This document shows positions 47,522 through 55,123 of a stretch of 64,000 nt of DNA, piece after piece. The notes beneath the pieces were generated by a model that worked only from the letters and a program-made list of their open reading frames with translations, ran no database searches and had not been told where the DNA came from. The translations under genes were made by a program, and so were the position numbers. The stretch is from a virus. The stretch is taken from the IMG/VR virus record IMGVR_UViG_3300036820_000004, positions 55,754 through 119,753 of that record; one strand, written 5' to 3'. Every line of letters begins with the position of its first letter. The stretch's first letter is position 1.

Positions 47522-48013
47522 GTGACCGACTTCTACGACTCCGCCCGCTGGGGCCTGATCCCGGCCGGGGCGCGGGCGATGCTGTACGTCGACGGCCGGT
47601 ACGCGGCAACACCTGCGGACGCGAAGCGGTTCTCCGCGGTGCGGTGGATCACGATCGCGGGCGGCGCGTCCTCGGCGGCGAAGGCCGGGGCGATCGACTA
47701 CGAGCCGGGGAATCTCGCGTTCGAGGGTAACCAACTGCGCGAGTTCGCGGTGGCCCGGCGGGCGATGAACTGCCGGGCCCGGGTGTACTGCAACCTGACC
47801 GACCTGCCCTCGGCGCATTCCAAGGCCAGCGACCTGAGCAATGTCGTCTGGTGGCTCGCGACACTGGACGGTCATCCGGCCAACGTGGCCGAGATGGTCA
47901 CCGCGGCGCGGGGGCGGGACGTGAAACTCGCGCCGGGACAGTTGTGGGCGAATCAGTACGCGGGCGGCCCGGCCGCGGCCTACGACACGTCGGTGCTGCT
48001 CGGTGTCTGGTAG
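47522..48013 (+). CDS. Glycoside-hydrolase-like protein (DUF1906/GH25-like), candidate endolysin
   Basis: A 163-residue protein from GTG 47522 behind GGAGGAG (47508-47514). It has FYDSARWGLIPAGARAMLYV, RWITIAGG, GAIDYEPGNLAFEG, ARVYCNLTDLPSAH, WWLATLDG and PGQLWANQYAGGPAAAYDTS, a TIM-barrel lysozyme-like plan resembling DUF1906/GH25-like domains, with an acidic DYEPGN site. No other lytic enzyme is visible in the lysis region, so it is the best endolysin candidate. A strong terminator follows, and the upstream operator region may control it. Confidence 0.72.
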   Translation: MTDFYDSARWGLIPAGARAMLYVDGRYAATPADAKRFSAVRWITIAGGASSAAKAGAIDYEPGNLAFEGNQLREFAVARRAMNCRARVYCNLTDLPSAHSKASDLSNVVWWLATLDGHPANVAEMVTAARGRDVKLAPGQLWANQYAGGPAAAYDTSVLLGVW

Positions 48014-48107
48014 GTGATCCCGGCGGCCACCTTGGGGCTCGCACAGCATCACGGGGCCGCCGGGGACACGCTAGGCTAACCTCATCGCAAACCTGGCTGG
48101 AACTTCA

Positions 48108-48156
48108 GCGCCGGCCCGCAGTTCCCTTCCGGGGGACTGCGGGCCGGCGCCTTTTT
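48108..48156 (+). terminator. Rho-independent terminator after the late operon
   Basis: A 15-bp GC-rich stem (48108-48122 with 48136-48150) is followed by a T tract at 48152-48156. It ends rightward transcription of the structural/lysis region; the next gene converges. Confidence 0.9.
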
Positions 48157-48172
48157 GCATGCCCGGGGCCTG

Positions 48173-48286
48173 TCAGGCCAGGTGCCAGTAGTTCCCGCAC
48201 CTGAATGATTCCGGTGCCCGGCCCCACTGCTGGCGTCCCTGGCTGGCCGCACGCTGGGTGCGGGCCGGGCGCCGCTTGCGGGTCAC
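48173..48286 (-). CDS. Possible 37-residue basic peptide
   Basis: A leftward frame from GTG 48286, 11 bases after the secreted-protein stop, encodes a basic N-terminus and an aromatic/Cys end (ESFRCGNYWHLA). The ribosome site is weak. It is too short to judge. Confidence 0.3.
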   Translation of the reverse strand: MTRKRRPARTQRAASQGRQQWGRAPESFRCGNYWHLA

Positions 48287-48296
48287 GCCGGCATGC

Positions 48297-49121
48297 TCAG
48301 CCGAGCTGGCTCGCGCAGTCGGCCGCGTCGGGCGCGAGGATGTTCCCGTGGAAGTCCAGGCCCCAGTTGCTGGCCTGCGCGTCGATCCACAGGCCCGAGT
48401 AGCGGGGGCACTGGGCGTCGGTGCCTTCCGGCGCGGTGTACAGCCACCCGGCGTCAGCGCCGAGAGTCAGCGACGCGGTGTGCGCGCCGGGCTGGCCGAG
48501 CAGCACCCAGTTACCGGTGGTGTAGTTGCCGGTGGCCGGGACGCCGTTCTCATCCATCGATACCGGCACGTCCTTGGTGTAGTAGTTCTTGTAGCTGGAG
48601 AAGAACGACCCGTCGTTCGTGCCGCCGGAGAACGTGACCCGCTCGACGACGTCCAGGGGGATGGACGTGCCTCCGCTGAACGCCGGGTTGCCCGGTGAGT
48701 CCTGCCCGGCGATGGTCTGCGTGTACCCGTCATCCGACATCGTGTAGGTGTAGTGGTAACAGTGGATGCCGCCGCCGCAGTCGGCGACCGGGTAGGGCTG
48801 CCACTTGCCGTCCGCGTACTCGTAGCCGCGTTTGCCGCCTGACCGGGTGATCGTGACGACCTGGGTGTAGGTGTCGTACCCCCAGTAGTTGCCGGCGTCG
48901 CCGGAATCCGGGTCCAGCGCGATCTGCGTGGTAACGGTGTGGCTGGCGGCCACGGGTTTTGCTGAGGCTGCGGCAAACCGCAGCTTCGGCGCCCGGGCAC
49001 GGGAGCCGTGGGTGATGCCGGGCCCGGCGTGGACCGGGGCTGCGGACGCGGGCAGCACGCCGAGGCTCAGCGCTGCTGCGGTAGCGGCACCGCCGATGAG
49101 GGCATAGATGGTCTTGCGCAT
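48297..49121 (-). CDS. Secreted protein (accessory/lysogenic conversion candidate)
   Basis: A leftward 274-residue protein with ATG 49121 and AAAGGAA upstream. It has a classical signal peptide: MRKTIYALIGGAATAAALSL then GVLPASAAP with an AxA cleavage site. The mature part is rich in Tyr, Gly and Thr, with four cysteines (DCGGGIHCYH, AQCPRYSG, ADCASQLG) that could form disulphides. It resembles host-type secreted proteins, not virion proteins. As a leftward gene between the recombinases it is probably expressed from the prophage and alters the lysogen. Family unknown. Confidence 0.75.
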   Translation of the reverse strand: MRKTIYALIGGAATAAALSLGVLPASAAPVHAGPGITHGSRARAPKLRFAAASAKPVAASHTVTTQIALDPDSGDAGNYWGYDTYTQVVTITRSGGKRGYEYADGKWQPYPVADCGGGIHCYHYTYTMSDDGYTQTIAGQDSPGNPAFSGGTSIPLDVVERVTFSGGTNDGSFFSSYKNYYTKDVPVSMDENGVPATGNYTTGNWVLLGQPGAHTASLTLGADAGWLYTAPEGTDAQCPRYSGLWIDAQASNWGLDFHGNILAPDAADCASQLG

Positions 49122-49139
49122 GGTATTCCTTTCATCGTC

Positions 49140-49164
49140 GGCGCCCGGGTCGGTCCCGGGCGCC
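49140..49164 (-). terminator. Perfect 10-bp hairpin between the zinc protein gene and secreted protein gene
   Basis: GGCGCCCGGG (49140-49149) and CCCGGGCGCC (49155-49164) are exactly complementary around TCGGT. It lies 6 bases past the stop of the leftward gene at 49171 and 19 bases before the secreted-protein start. No T tract follows on the leftward strand. Confidence 0.55.
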
Positions 49165-49170
49165 GTCCTT

Positions 49171-49413
49171 TCAGCGGGGGATTTCGCGGCTCGCCAGTGA
49201 GCCGGGGATCACCGTCACGGCTTCGAGCACGTCCTCGTGGTCGGCGCACGCCCTGACCGGGCGGCCGCGGATCGTGAGGCCGATTACCTTCGGCGAGGAC
49301 CAGCGGGACAGGCGGAACCAGCGGCGGCAGTTAGGCACGGCGCAGCGACGTCCGGCGAGCTGGGCGCGGGACAGGCCGCTCGCGCAGATACGCGGCAGGG
49401 CAGCAGTGGTCAT
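49171..49413 (-). CDS. Small zinc-binding-like protein
   Basis: A leftward 80-residue basic protein; ATG 49413 has GAGGGGGG upstream. It has RRCAVPNCRRWFRLSRWSSP and RACADHEDVLEAV, a C-x4-C...C-x2-H arrangement likely to bind zinc. It sits next to the serine recombinase and could be a regulator or directionality factor, but there is no direct support. Confidence 0.62.
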   Translation of the reverse strand: MTTAALPRICASGLSRAQLAGRRCAVPNCRRWFRLSRWSSPKVIGLTIRGRPVRACADHEDVLEAVTVIPGSLASREIPR

Positions 49414-49512
49414 CGGATCCCCCCTCAAAAGGCCCGTCCCCGCAGATCAGACCTAGACTGGCCTCACCTGTCGGGCGAACCTGCGACTGCATGTGTATGA
49501 CATCATAGGGGA

Positions 49513-50997
49513 ATGGACAGCGTCCCGCCCCGCGAATACGCCCTTTACCTCCGGAAAAGCAACGGCCCCATAGGTATCCTGCGGCAGCGTACCGCCACGA
49601 CGACCTATATCAAGGGCAAAGGCGGCGTCATCGGTCCCGTGTTCGAGGACGCCGACCGGACCGCCTTCCGGAAGGGCACTGACCGGCCTGAGCGCGAGGG
49701 CTTCGACGAGATGCTCGGATGGCTGAGCCAGCGGAGCGGCGCTGGCGCTGCCGCATGGCACGCCGACCGGTTCGTGCGGGATCCCGAGGAAGCCGAACTG
49801 CTGATCCGTGTGTGCCGGGACCGCGGTCACATGGTCGAAACCAAGGCGGGCGGCGCCTATGACATGTCCACCGCGAACGGGCGCAAGCACTTCCGCCAGG
49901 ATGCACTGGACGCTACCACCGAGGTCGACCACAACACCGAGCGCATCATCGAGCAGAAGGCCGAGGCCGCCGCGGCGGGCCTGTGGCTCGGTGGCCTGCG
50001 CCCGTTCGGCTGGGAAGGCATCCCTGCCGAGCCGGGCAGCGAGACCAAGTTCCTCGGCCTTCGTGTCGTCCCGCTCGAGGCCGCCGCGCTCCGCTCGGCC
50101 GCCGGGGCGATCCTGGAAGGCACCAGCGTCACGTCGATCGCTGCGGAGTGGAATGCCCGCGGCATCAAAGGCACCTCTGGCGGCCCGTGGGACGCCGGGC
50201 GGCTGAAGCGGGTGCTGCTGCGCCCTCGCAACGCCGGGCTCGTCGTCCACAACGGCGTCGAGAAGGGGACCGCACAGTGGGATCCGGTCATGCCGCTCGA
50301 GGTGTTCCGCGCACTAGAAGTGAAACTGAACGGCCGGAGGAAACCGGGCCACCCGTCTGCAAGGGTCTGGCAGGGATCGGGCTTGTACCGGTGCGGGGTG
50401 TGTGACAAGCCCGTTGGCGTGCACGGCGGCACCGGGGGGCATCACCGGACGTCCTACACCTGCCCGGGTCACGTAGCCCGTCAGGCAGTCAAGGTCGACA
50501 AGCACGTGAGCGCTATCGTCACCGCTTACCTTGGTCGCCTGGAAGCCGCCGCCGCCCTGGCCGCGGCAACAGTGCCAAGAGGCGAGGACGTCACGCTGCT
50601 GCGGGCGCAGATCACCGCCATCGAAGGGCGCCGCAAACGCGTCGCCGAGCGTTATGTTGACGGCACGGCTGATGACGACGAGCTCGACGCGTCAGTTGCC
50701 CGCGCCCGCGAGGAAATCGCGGCGCTGGAGAAGCGGATCGCCGAAGCGGGGCGGGTGAATCCCCTCACCAGCGTGGCGGGAGACCAGCGCATCGGTGAGA
50801 AGTGGCCCGGCTACCCGGTCAGCCGCAGGCAGGCCATCATCCGGGAACTGCTCGTGGTACGAATCCACCCCGCCGGGCCCGGCCGGCCGCCGGGTGTCCA
50901 GTGGCCGGAGACATGGTTTGACAGGGACCTGATCGAGATCCTTCCCGGGCCGGTGTTCGGCGCGGCCGCCCCGGCTGCGCCGCTGACCGTCCCGTAG
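49513..50997 (+). CDS. int: Large serine recombinase (phage integrase)
   Basis: A 494-residue protein. The N-terminal catalytic domain has ALYLRKSNG (probable nucleophile Ser16), AWHADRFVRDPEEAELL in the place of the conserved DR..R, and a recombinase domain (GLWLGGLRPFGWEGIPAEPG; SVTSIAAEWNARGIKGTSGG). The zinc ribbon is GLYRCGVCDKPVGVHGG...TSYTCPGHVAR. A coiled coil at ~375-440 (QITAIEGRRKRVAERYVDGT) completes the large-serine-integrase plan. Such enzymes integrate with simple attP/attB sites and need a separate directionality factor. The attP would be expected near 49.4-49.5 kb or past 51.0 kb but was not identified. Confidence 0.9.
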   Translation: MDSVPPREYALYLRKSNGPIGILRQRTATTTYIKGKGGVIGPVFEDADRTAFRKGTDRPEREGFDEMLGWLSQRSGAGAAAWHADRFVRDPEEAELLIRVCRDRGHMVETKAGGAYDMSTANGRKHFRQDALDATTEVDHNTERIIEQKAEAAAAGLWLGGLRPFGWEGIPAEPGSETKFLGLRVVPLEAAALRSAAGAILEGTSVTSIAAEWNARGIKGTSGGPWDAGRLKRVLLRPRNAGLVVHNGVEKGTAQWDPVMPLEVFRALEVKLNGRRKPGHPSARVWQGSGLYRCGVCDKPVGVHGGTGGHHRTSYTCPGHVARQAVKVDKHVSAIVTAYLGRLEAAAALAAATVPRGEDVTLLRAQITAIEGRRKRVAERYVDGTADDDELDASVARAREEIAALEKRIAEAGRVNPLTSVAGDQRIGEKWPGYPVSRRQAIIRELLVVRIHPAGPGRPPGVQWPETWFDRDLIEILPGPVFGAAAPAAPLTVP

Positions 50998-51004
50998 CCC
51001 CGGA

Positions 51005-51181
51005 TCAAGGGCGCACCGGCTGGCACGTGCCGTCCGGGGCCGTCTGTCCCGGCGACCCGGCCACCGTGCAGTACGTGCCGTTCCCGTCGTAGCGGCCTTG
51101 CAGCAGGAGCCCGGCCGTGATCATCGCGGCCACGGCAGCGCAGGCCAGGAGCACGAGCACGGGATGCCGGAATCGCGTCAT
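51005..51181 (-). CDS. 58-residue membrane/secreted protein
   Basis: A leftward frame from ATG 51181. One hydrophobic segment (PVLVLLACAAVAAMITAGLL) follows a basic MTRFRH start, then a short extracellular part with two cysteines (GTYCTVAG, DGTCQPV). Plausible as an exported or membrane peptide; the ribosome site is weak. Confidence 0.5.
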   Translation of the reverse strand: MTRFRHPVLVLLACAAVAAMITAGLLLQGRYDGNGTYCTVAGSPGQTAPDGTCQPVRP

Positions 51182-51225
51182 GAGTGCTGCCTGTTCTGTT
51201 ACCGGAGGGTTGCCAGCCTATGGGT

Positions 51226-51243
51226 AGCCCGGCAGGCCGGGCT
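51226..51243. repeat. 18-bp near-perfect palindrome upstream of GntR regulator 1
   Basis: AGCCCGGC-AG-GCCGGGCT lies 53 bases before the GntR start. It may be an operator or a short hairpin. Confidence 0.4.
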
Positions 51244-51295
51244 AGGGGGAGAGCGCCCAGACTGGTACCCGGATGGCCTGGGTACGGTCCGCCGG

Positions 51296-51529
51296 GTGAC
51301 CATTGATCATGATGGCGCCACGCCTGTCTACCGGCAGATAGCTGCGGTTCTCCGGGGCCGGATCGAGGCCGGGGTGTACCAGCCGGGCCGCCCAGTGCCG
51401 TCGGAGCCGCAACTGGTCGGCGAGTTCGGCGTGGCCAGGCTGACTGCCCGCAAAGCGGTGCGGGTGCTCGCGGACGAGGGCCTCGTCCTCATCGTCCGCG
51501 GCCGGGGCGCCTACGTCCGCGAGCACTAG
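51296..51529 (+). CDS. Minimal GntR-type winged-helix regulator 1
   Basis: A 77-residue protein consisting only of the GntR DNA-binding domain: PVYRQIAAVLRGRIEAGVYQ, PGRPVPSEPQLVGEFGVARL, TARKAVRVLADEGLVLIVRG and RGAYVREH. GTG 51296 is used because the domain starts right there. No effector-binding domain is present, so it probably regulates constitutively or by dose. It converges on the secreted-protein gene at 51539 and is related to the second GntR protein 720 bases away. Confidence 0.82.
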   Translation: MTIDHDGATPVYRQIAAVLRGRIEAGVYQPGRPVPSEPQLVGEFGVARLTARKAVRVLADEGLVLIVRGRGAYVREH

Positions 51530-51538
51530 CACCTCAGG

Positions 51539-52039
51539 TCACCAGGTCCACTCGGACTCGCCGTTGTCAGCGCCCGTGAGGATCATCTCCTGGCCGTTCC
51601 CGATACCGGCCAGGTACAGCGCCCAGTGAACATTTTCGAGCAGGTACCTGCCGTCAGACTGCAACCTGGGTATCCACTCCTCGGGGGAGAAGTTCGCCTG
51701 GCAGGAGTTGTCCCAGGCGTGGGCACCGTCGGTGTTCACGCAGCCGGAGCCGTTGTTGACCTTCATCTCGTAGGTGCCGTTCGACTGCTCAGCCCACGCG
51801 ATGTCCGTGGTACAGGTGCCGTTGGACGTCATGATGTCGCCCGCGCCCGGGCTGGTGACGTACCAGCCGTAGCCGTTCACCACGCAGTAGCCGCTGGTGA
51901 GCGGTCCCGCTTTCGCGGCGGCGTGGACGGGTGCCGTGTGAGCGGCCGGTGAGGCCATCGCCGGGGCGGTCACGGCCAGGCCCCCGAGTACCGCGAGCGC
52001 GGCGCCCGCGGCGAGGATCGTCAGTCGTTTTCGTAGCAT
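51539..52039 (-). CDS. Secreted protein 2 (accessory/lysogenic conversion candidate)
   Basis: A leftward 166-residue protein with a clear signal peptide: MLRKRLTILAAGAALAVLGG then LAVTAPAMASPAA. The mature part has four cysteines and GYCVVNGYGWYVTSPGAG, YEMKVNNGSGCVNTDGAHAW and YLLENVHWALYLAGIGNG, resembling small secreted actinobacterial proteins with a ricin- or beta-trefoil-like flavour. It lies between two GntR regulators and is divergent from the second, suggesting regulated expression in the lysogen. Confidence 0.72.
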   Translation of the reverse strand: MLRKRLTILAAGAALAVLGGLAVTAPAMASPAAHTAPVHAAAKAGPLTSGYCVVNGYGWYVTSPGAGDIMTSNGTCTTDIAWAEQSNGTYEMKVNNGSGCVNTDGAHAWDNSCQANFSPEEWIPRLQSDGRYLLENVHWALYLAGIGNGQEMILTGADNGESEWTW

Positions 52040-52178
52040 GAGTTCAGCCCTTCGTAAGTGGGGTGAACGTCCCGGGGCTGGTCAGGCCTTGCAAACTCGG
52101 CCAGCCCCGCGGGCGCGGACTGCGGCTGGCCACCTCCCCCCTCTGGTGATGGTCTGTCTGGCCTGAGCCTACGTCTGC

Positions 52179-52205
52179 CATGCCTGGCATGCTAGGCATG
52201 CCATG
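52179..52205. promoter_or_regulatory. Overlapping 6-1-6 palindromes, probable GntR operator
   Basis: CATGCC-T-GGCATG (52179-52191) is a perfect 6-1-6 palindrome. CATGCT-A-GGCATG (52188-52200) reuses the second half-site with one mismatch, and a further GGCATGCCATG follows. The array lies in the divergent region between the secreted protein and GntR regulator 2, covering the ATG at 52203. Confidence 0.65.
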
Positions 52206-52244
52206 ACTGGGTTAGCGGGTCATGGCCGTTTAAGGTTTAGCTTC

Positions 52245-52484
52245 GTGATCCGGCCGGTTGACGAGCACGCACCCGAGCCCAGCTACGTGCAGCTGGCGGC
52301 GATGATCCGCGAGGGAATCGAGTCAGGCGAGTACGCGCCGCGGACAGCTATCCCGTCGATCATGGAGATCGTGGGCCAGACCGGGCTGGCGATCGGGACG
52401 GTGCGGCACGCCATCGGGGTGCTTGCTGAGGAAGGCCTGGTGCAGAAGGTGTCCGGCCGCGGGACGTTCGTCGTGCAGCGCTAG
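52245..52484 (+). CDS. Minimal GntR-type winged-helix regulator 2
   Basis: A 79-residue GntR DNA-binding domain protein: PSYVQLAAMIREGIESGEYA, PRTAIPSIMEIVGQTGLAIG, TVRHAIGVLAEEGLVQKVSG and RGTFVVQR. GTG 52245 is preferred, since the in-frame ATG 52203 lies within the palindromic operator. It probably binds those palindromes and controls both itself and the divergent secreted gene. It is a paralogue of regulator 1. Confidence 0.8.
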   Translation: MIRPVDEHAPEPSYVQLAAMIREGIESGEYAPRTAIPSIMEIVGQTGLAIGTVRHAIGVLAEEGLVQKVSGRGTFVVQR

Positions 52485-52618
52485 CTGAGGTAGAGCAGCG
52501 GCCGGCCGAGGATGCGATGTTCTTCCACCCGGTAGCCAAGGCGCTCAAGTTGGACGAGCAGGATGCGGACCGGTCCCCAGCCGTCATCGGCGGGCTCTAC
52601 GTAGGCGACGGCCATCAC
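52481..52618 (-). CDS. 45-residue hypothetical protein
   Basis: A leftward frame starting GTG 52618 (ATG 52615 next) within the previous gene's end. It reads VAYVEPADDGWGPVRILLVQ then LERLGYRVEEHRILGRPLLY. Compact and well formed, and coupled to its neighbour, so likely real. No family was recognised. Confidence 0.5.
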   Translation of the reverse strand: MMAVAYVEPADDGWGPVRILLVQLERLGYRVEEHRILGRPLLYLS

Positions 52619-52932
52619 ATCGGCTCGCCGCAGACCGAGCAGCGGCTGGCCGGGTTCTGCGGGACATCCAGGAGCGTGTACCCGAGCCCTTCGGCGCACA
52701 GGTGCCAGCGGACCGGGCGGTGCCGGGAGTCGAAGCACACGCCCGGTGCGTCCACGGGCGGGTCAGTGCGGGCAGTCCCGTCGCTCAGCGGGCCCAGGCA
52801 CCAGGGACAGATGTTCTCGGCAAGGGACGCGGCGGCGTGTGCGTAGAACACGTCGTTTGCCTCTTCGCCCTCGGGCACGGTGATTGTGTGGCCGCTGGGC
52901 AGCGTCAGGAAGTGGTCGGAGTACAGGCTCAC
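52615..52932 (-). CDS. Hypothetical protein with two CxxC pairs
   Basis: A 105-residue leftward protein. GTG 52932 overlaps the previous stop and fits the coupling pattern; the longer frame lacks support. It has LYSDHFLTLPSGHTITVPEG, CPWCLGPLSDG and a C-terminal CSVCGEPM, likely a zinc site made from both ends. Confidence 0.62.
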   Translation of the reverse strand: MSLYSDHFLTLPSGHTITVPEGEEANDVFYAHAAASLAENICPWCLGPLSDGTARTDPPVDAPGVCFDSRHRPVRWHLCAEGLGYTLLDVPQNPASRCSVCGEPM

Positions 52933-53147
52933 CGCATCTCCTCCGGTTCCCAGATCCGCCATAGCCCGCACCCGCGGCACTGGTGCCGGGTGTGGGTCTC
53001 CATCATCGCGTCGGCCCACTCGCTGTGCGCGACGTACCCGGCTGGGTGCGGCTCGTGGGGCTCGCAGTCCGGGGTTGTGGCCGGAGGGGTGACCATGGGC
53101 ATGCCCGGGGTGTAGCCGAGGTCGCAGACGAAGGTCTGCCTACCCAT
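52929..53147 (-). CDS. Small Cys/His-rich hypothetical protein
   Basis: A 72-residue leftward protein from ATG 53147 behind GGGAGG. It has TFVCDLGYTPGMPMVTPP and HTRHQCRGCGLWRIWEPEEM, a CRGC ribbon preceded by histidines. It is the first of the coupled leftward trio. Confidence 0.6.
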   Translation of the reverse strand: MGRQTFVCDLGYTPGMPMVTPPATTPDCEPHEPHPAGYVAHSEWADAMMETHTRHQCRGCGLWRIWEPEEMR

Positions 53148-53169
53148 CCTGATCCTCCCTGGTGATGCC

Positions 53170-53670
53170 CTAAGTCTGGCCGAACTCGGACGGGTAGTGC
53201 TCAATCCGGCCCTTGTACGGAGGCTTGACGCAGTGCCACTGGCTCAGGTTCCCGGCCCTGCGGCTCATCCTGAGTGTCTGCCAGGTTCCAGAGCGCACCG
53301 AGAGGGGATCGTGCTCCGGGTAGGCCGGGAAGCCGAACATCATCGTTCCCCGCTGGACAACCTGGTAGTTGCGGTCCGCATAGGAGGTGCCCGGCGGCAT
53401 CTCGATGATTTCCACGTTCCCGCGGTCCGTGCCCAGTCCGAGCCACCAGGGATCTACGCGACTGCGGTCGGCCGGGACGATGACGACGTGCCGGGCCTCC
53501 GGCCGGTGGTCGTGAAGCCAGAGGCCAATGAAGGCGTCCCCGCCGATGCACCCTCCGGTGACGTAGCGGCCGGCGAGGGGGACGCCGGTAATCAGGACGT
53601 TGAGGATGACTTCCCGGCCTCCGTCGTCCAGGTCCCGGGCAGCGGTGAAGGAAATGGTCAGGTCAGCCAT
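53170..53670 (-). CDS. Hypothetical protein, 166 residues
   Basis: A leftward protein from ATG 53670. It has LTISFTAARDLDDGGREVIL, VTGGCIGGDAFIGLWLHDHR, ARHVVIVPADRSRVDPWWLG and a later GNVEIIEMPPGTSYADRNYQ. This looks like a Rossmann-like nucleotide-processing or small hydrolase fold of the kind where a phage uses a SLOG/DprA-like domain (GGCIGGD, VVIVPADRS). That comparison is only suggestive. Its start overlaps the stop of the disrupted gene beside it. Confidence 0.65.
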   Translation of the reverse strand: MADLTISFTAARDLDDGGREVILNVLITGVPLAGRYVTGGCIGGDAFIGLWLHDHRPEARHVVIVPADRSRVDPWWLGLGTDRGNVEIIEMPPGTSYADRNYQVVQRGTMMFGFPAYPEHDPLSVRSGTWQTLRMSRRAGNLSQWHCVKPPYKGRIEHYPSEFGQT

Positions 53671-53798
53671 CGCCGCCCTCCACGGGTACCAGCTCGCAGA
53701 CCACGTAGATCTCCCGGCGGCCGAGTTTCGCGTTCTCCTCGCGGTCCATCCGGGCCACCTCCTCTGCCCATTCCCGGTCGTCGTGGATGAAGTCAGTC

Positions 53799-55123
53799 TT
53801 GACTACTCCCCGCCCTGAAGGACGGGGATTCCCGGGCTCACGCCCGAGGGTTCCTGTTTCACGGCCGACTGCACGGGGGTTGCCCCGCCGTGTCTGACAT
53901 CAGCTCCGCAGGCATCGCCGGGGATGCCCCCGGCTACGGCAAGACCTGCCGCACGGATACACTTCGCGGCGTTGATGTCCCGGTCGTGCCGGGTGCCGCA
54001 GGACGGGCAGCGCCACGTCCGGGTACTGAGGGAGAGTTCGGCGAGCAGGTGCCCGCACGCCGAGCAGGTCTTGCTGCTCGGGTACCAGCGGTCGATCACG
54101 ATCAGTGTGCGTCCGTACCGCTCGCATTTGTACTCAAGCTGGCGGCGGAACTCGCCCCACCCGCAGCCGGAGATGGCCTTGGCCAGCGACCGGTTGCGGA
54201 CCATGTTCCGCACAGCCAGATCCTCAATCACGATCACGTCGTTCTGCCGGACCAGCCTCGCCGATGCCCGGTGCAGGAAGTCGGCGCGCGAGGCGCGGAC
54301 CTTGCGGTGCGCGCGGGCCACCTTGGCCTTCGCCCTCACCCGGTTGGCCGAGCCTTTCCGGCACCGGGCCATGCGCCGCTGGTAGCGGGCCAGTGCACGG
54401 GCACGGCGTTCCAGGTGCTTCGGGTTGGCGATCTTCACTCCGTCGCTGGTCGCGGCGAAGTCCTTGATCCCGAGGTCCACGCCGATGGCGTTCCCCGTCG
54501 CGGGAAGCGGTTCCGGCCGGGCGGTGTCCGCGTGGAAAGTCACGTACCAGCGCCCGCACGGGTCCTTGGAGACCGTCACCGACGCCGGGTCCAGGCTGGC
54601 CAGGTCCACCTCAGGCCACGACCACACGCAAGCGAGCGGCGCCGTGGACTTCGCCAGCCACAGCGCGCCGTCCTTCATCCGGAACGCGCTGCGGGTGTAG
54701 GCGGCCGACTGGCGGCCCCGCCGGGACTTGAACCGCGGGTAGCGCGACCGCTTGCCGAAGAACGCGGCGAACGCCTGATGCTGGTGCCGGAGCGCCTGCT
54801 GGAGCGGGACCGAGGACACCTCATTCAGCCACGCCAGATCCGGATCGCGTTTCATCGCGGTCAGCGCCGCATCGGTCTGCGCGTACGAGGTGCTCTTGTG
54901 CTCGGCGGCGTACCGTGCATGGCGGGCAGCGAGAGTCCGGTTCCACACCACCCTGACGCAGCCGAACGTGCGGGCCAGCATGACCTGCTGATCAGCGTCC
55001 GGGTACGCCCGGCACTTATACGCCGTCCTCACCCTTACAGGATACCGGCCATGCGGGTAAAACCGTGTGCGGCACGCCGCACGCCATTCCTCCCCGGCCT
55101 GAAGTCCGGGGCTTCCTGGCGTT
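53799..55123 (-). mobile_element. TnpB-only IS605/IS1341-type element (~1325 bp)
   Basis: Boundaries are set by the split gene and by GTCAGTC copies at 53792-53798 and 55124-55130. Near the right end a CCCCGCCC...GGACGGGG hairpin (about 53808-53826) lies just inside; near the left end CCCCGGCC...GTCCGGGG (about 55093-55111) forms the matching stem. The element carries tnpB but no tnpA transposase, so it depends on a helper TnpA. The tnpB stop lies 5 bases from the right end, where reRNA (guide RNA) normally maps. IS605 elements insert without conventional target duplication, so the repeats may be target/end similarity. Confidence 0.78.
53803..55032 (-). CDS. tnpB: TnpB RNA-guided nuclease
   Basis: A leftward 409-residue TnpB. 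All three RuvC acidic residues are present: D186 (GVDLGIKDFA), E270 (VIVIEDLAV) and D352 (HDRDINAAKC). The zinc finger CSACG (323-326) and CPSCG (342-345) is intact. The N-terminal wedge/REC region (MRTAYKCRAYPDADQQVMLA) is normal. TnpB uses an RNA made from the element's 3' end to cut DNA next to a short motif (TAM), favouring retention of the element. The sequence just outside the left end (…ACTGAC on this strand) is the expected TAM position. The protein appears functional by residue inspection. Confidence 0.92.
   Translation of the reverse strand: MRTAYKCRAYPDADQQVMLARTFGCVRVVWNRTLAARHARYAAEHKSTSYAQTDAALTAMKRDPDLAWLNEVSSVPLQQALRHQHQAFAAFFGKRSRYPRFKSRRGRQSAAYTRSAFRMKDGALWLAKSTAPLACVWSWPEVDLASLDPASVTVSKDPCGRWYVTFHADTARPEPLPATGNAIGVDLGIKDFAATSDGVKIANPKHLERRARALARYQRRMARCRKGSANRVRAKAKVARAHRKVRASRADFLHRASARLVRQNDVIVIEDLAVRNMVRNRSLAKAISGCGWGEFRRQLEYKCERYGRTLIVIDRWYPSSKTCSACGHLLAELSLSTRTWRCPSCGTRHDRDINAAKCIRAAGLAVAGGIPGDACGADVRHGGATPVQSAVKQEPSGVSPGIPVLQGGE

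Noticed and set aside
47216-48052. 278-codon leftward frame opposite the lysozyme-like gene
   Set aside because: It spans the divergent promoter and another gene with no motif; a shadow.
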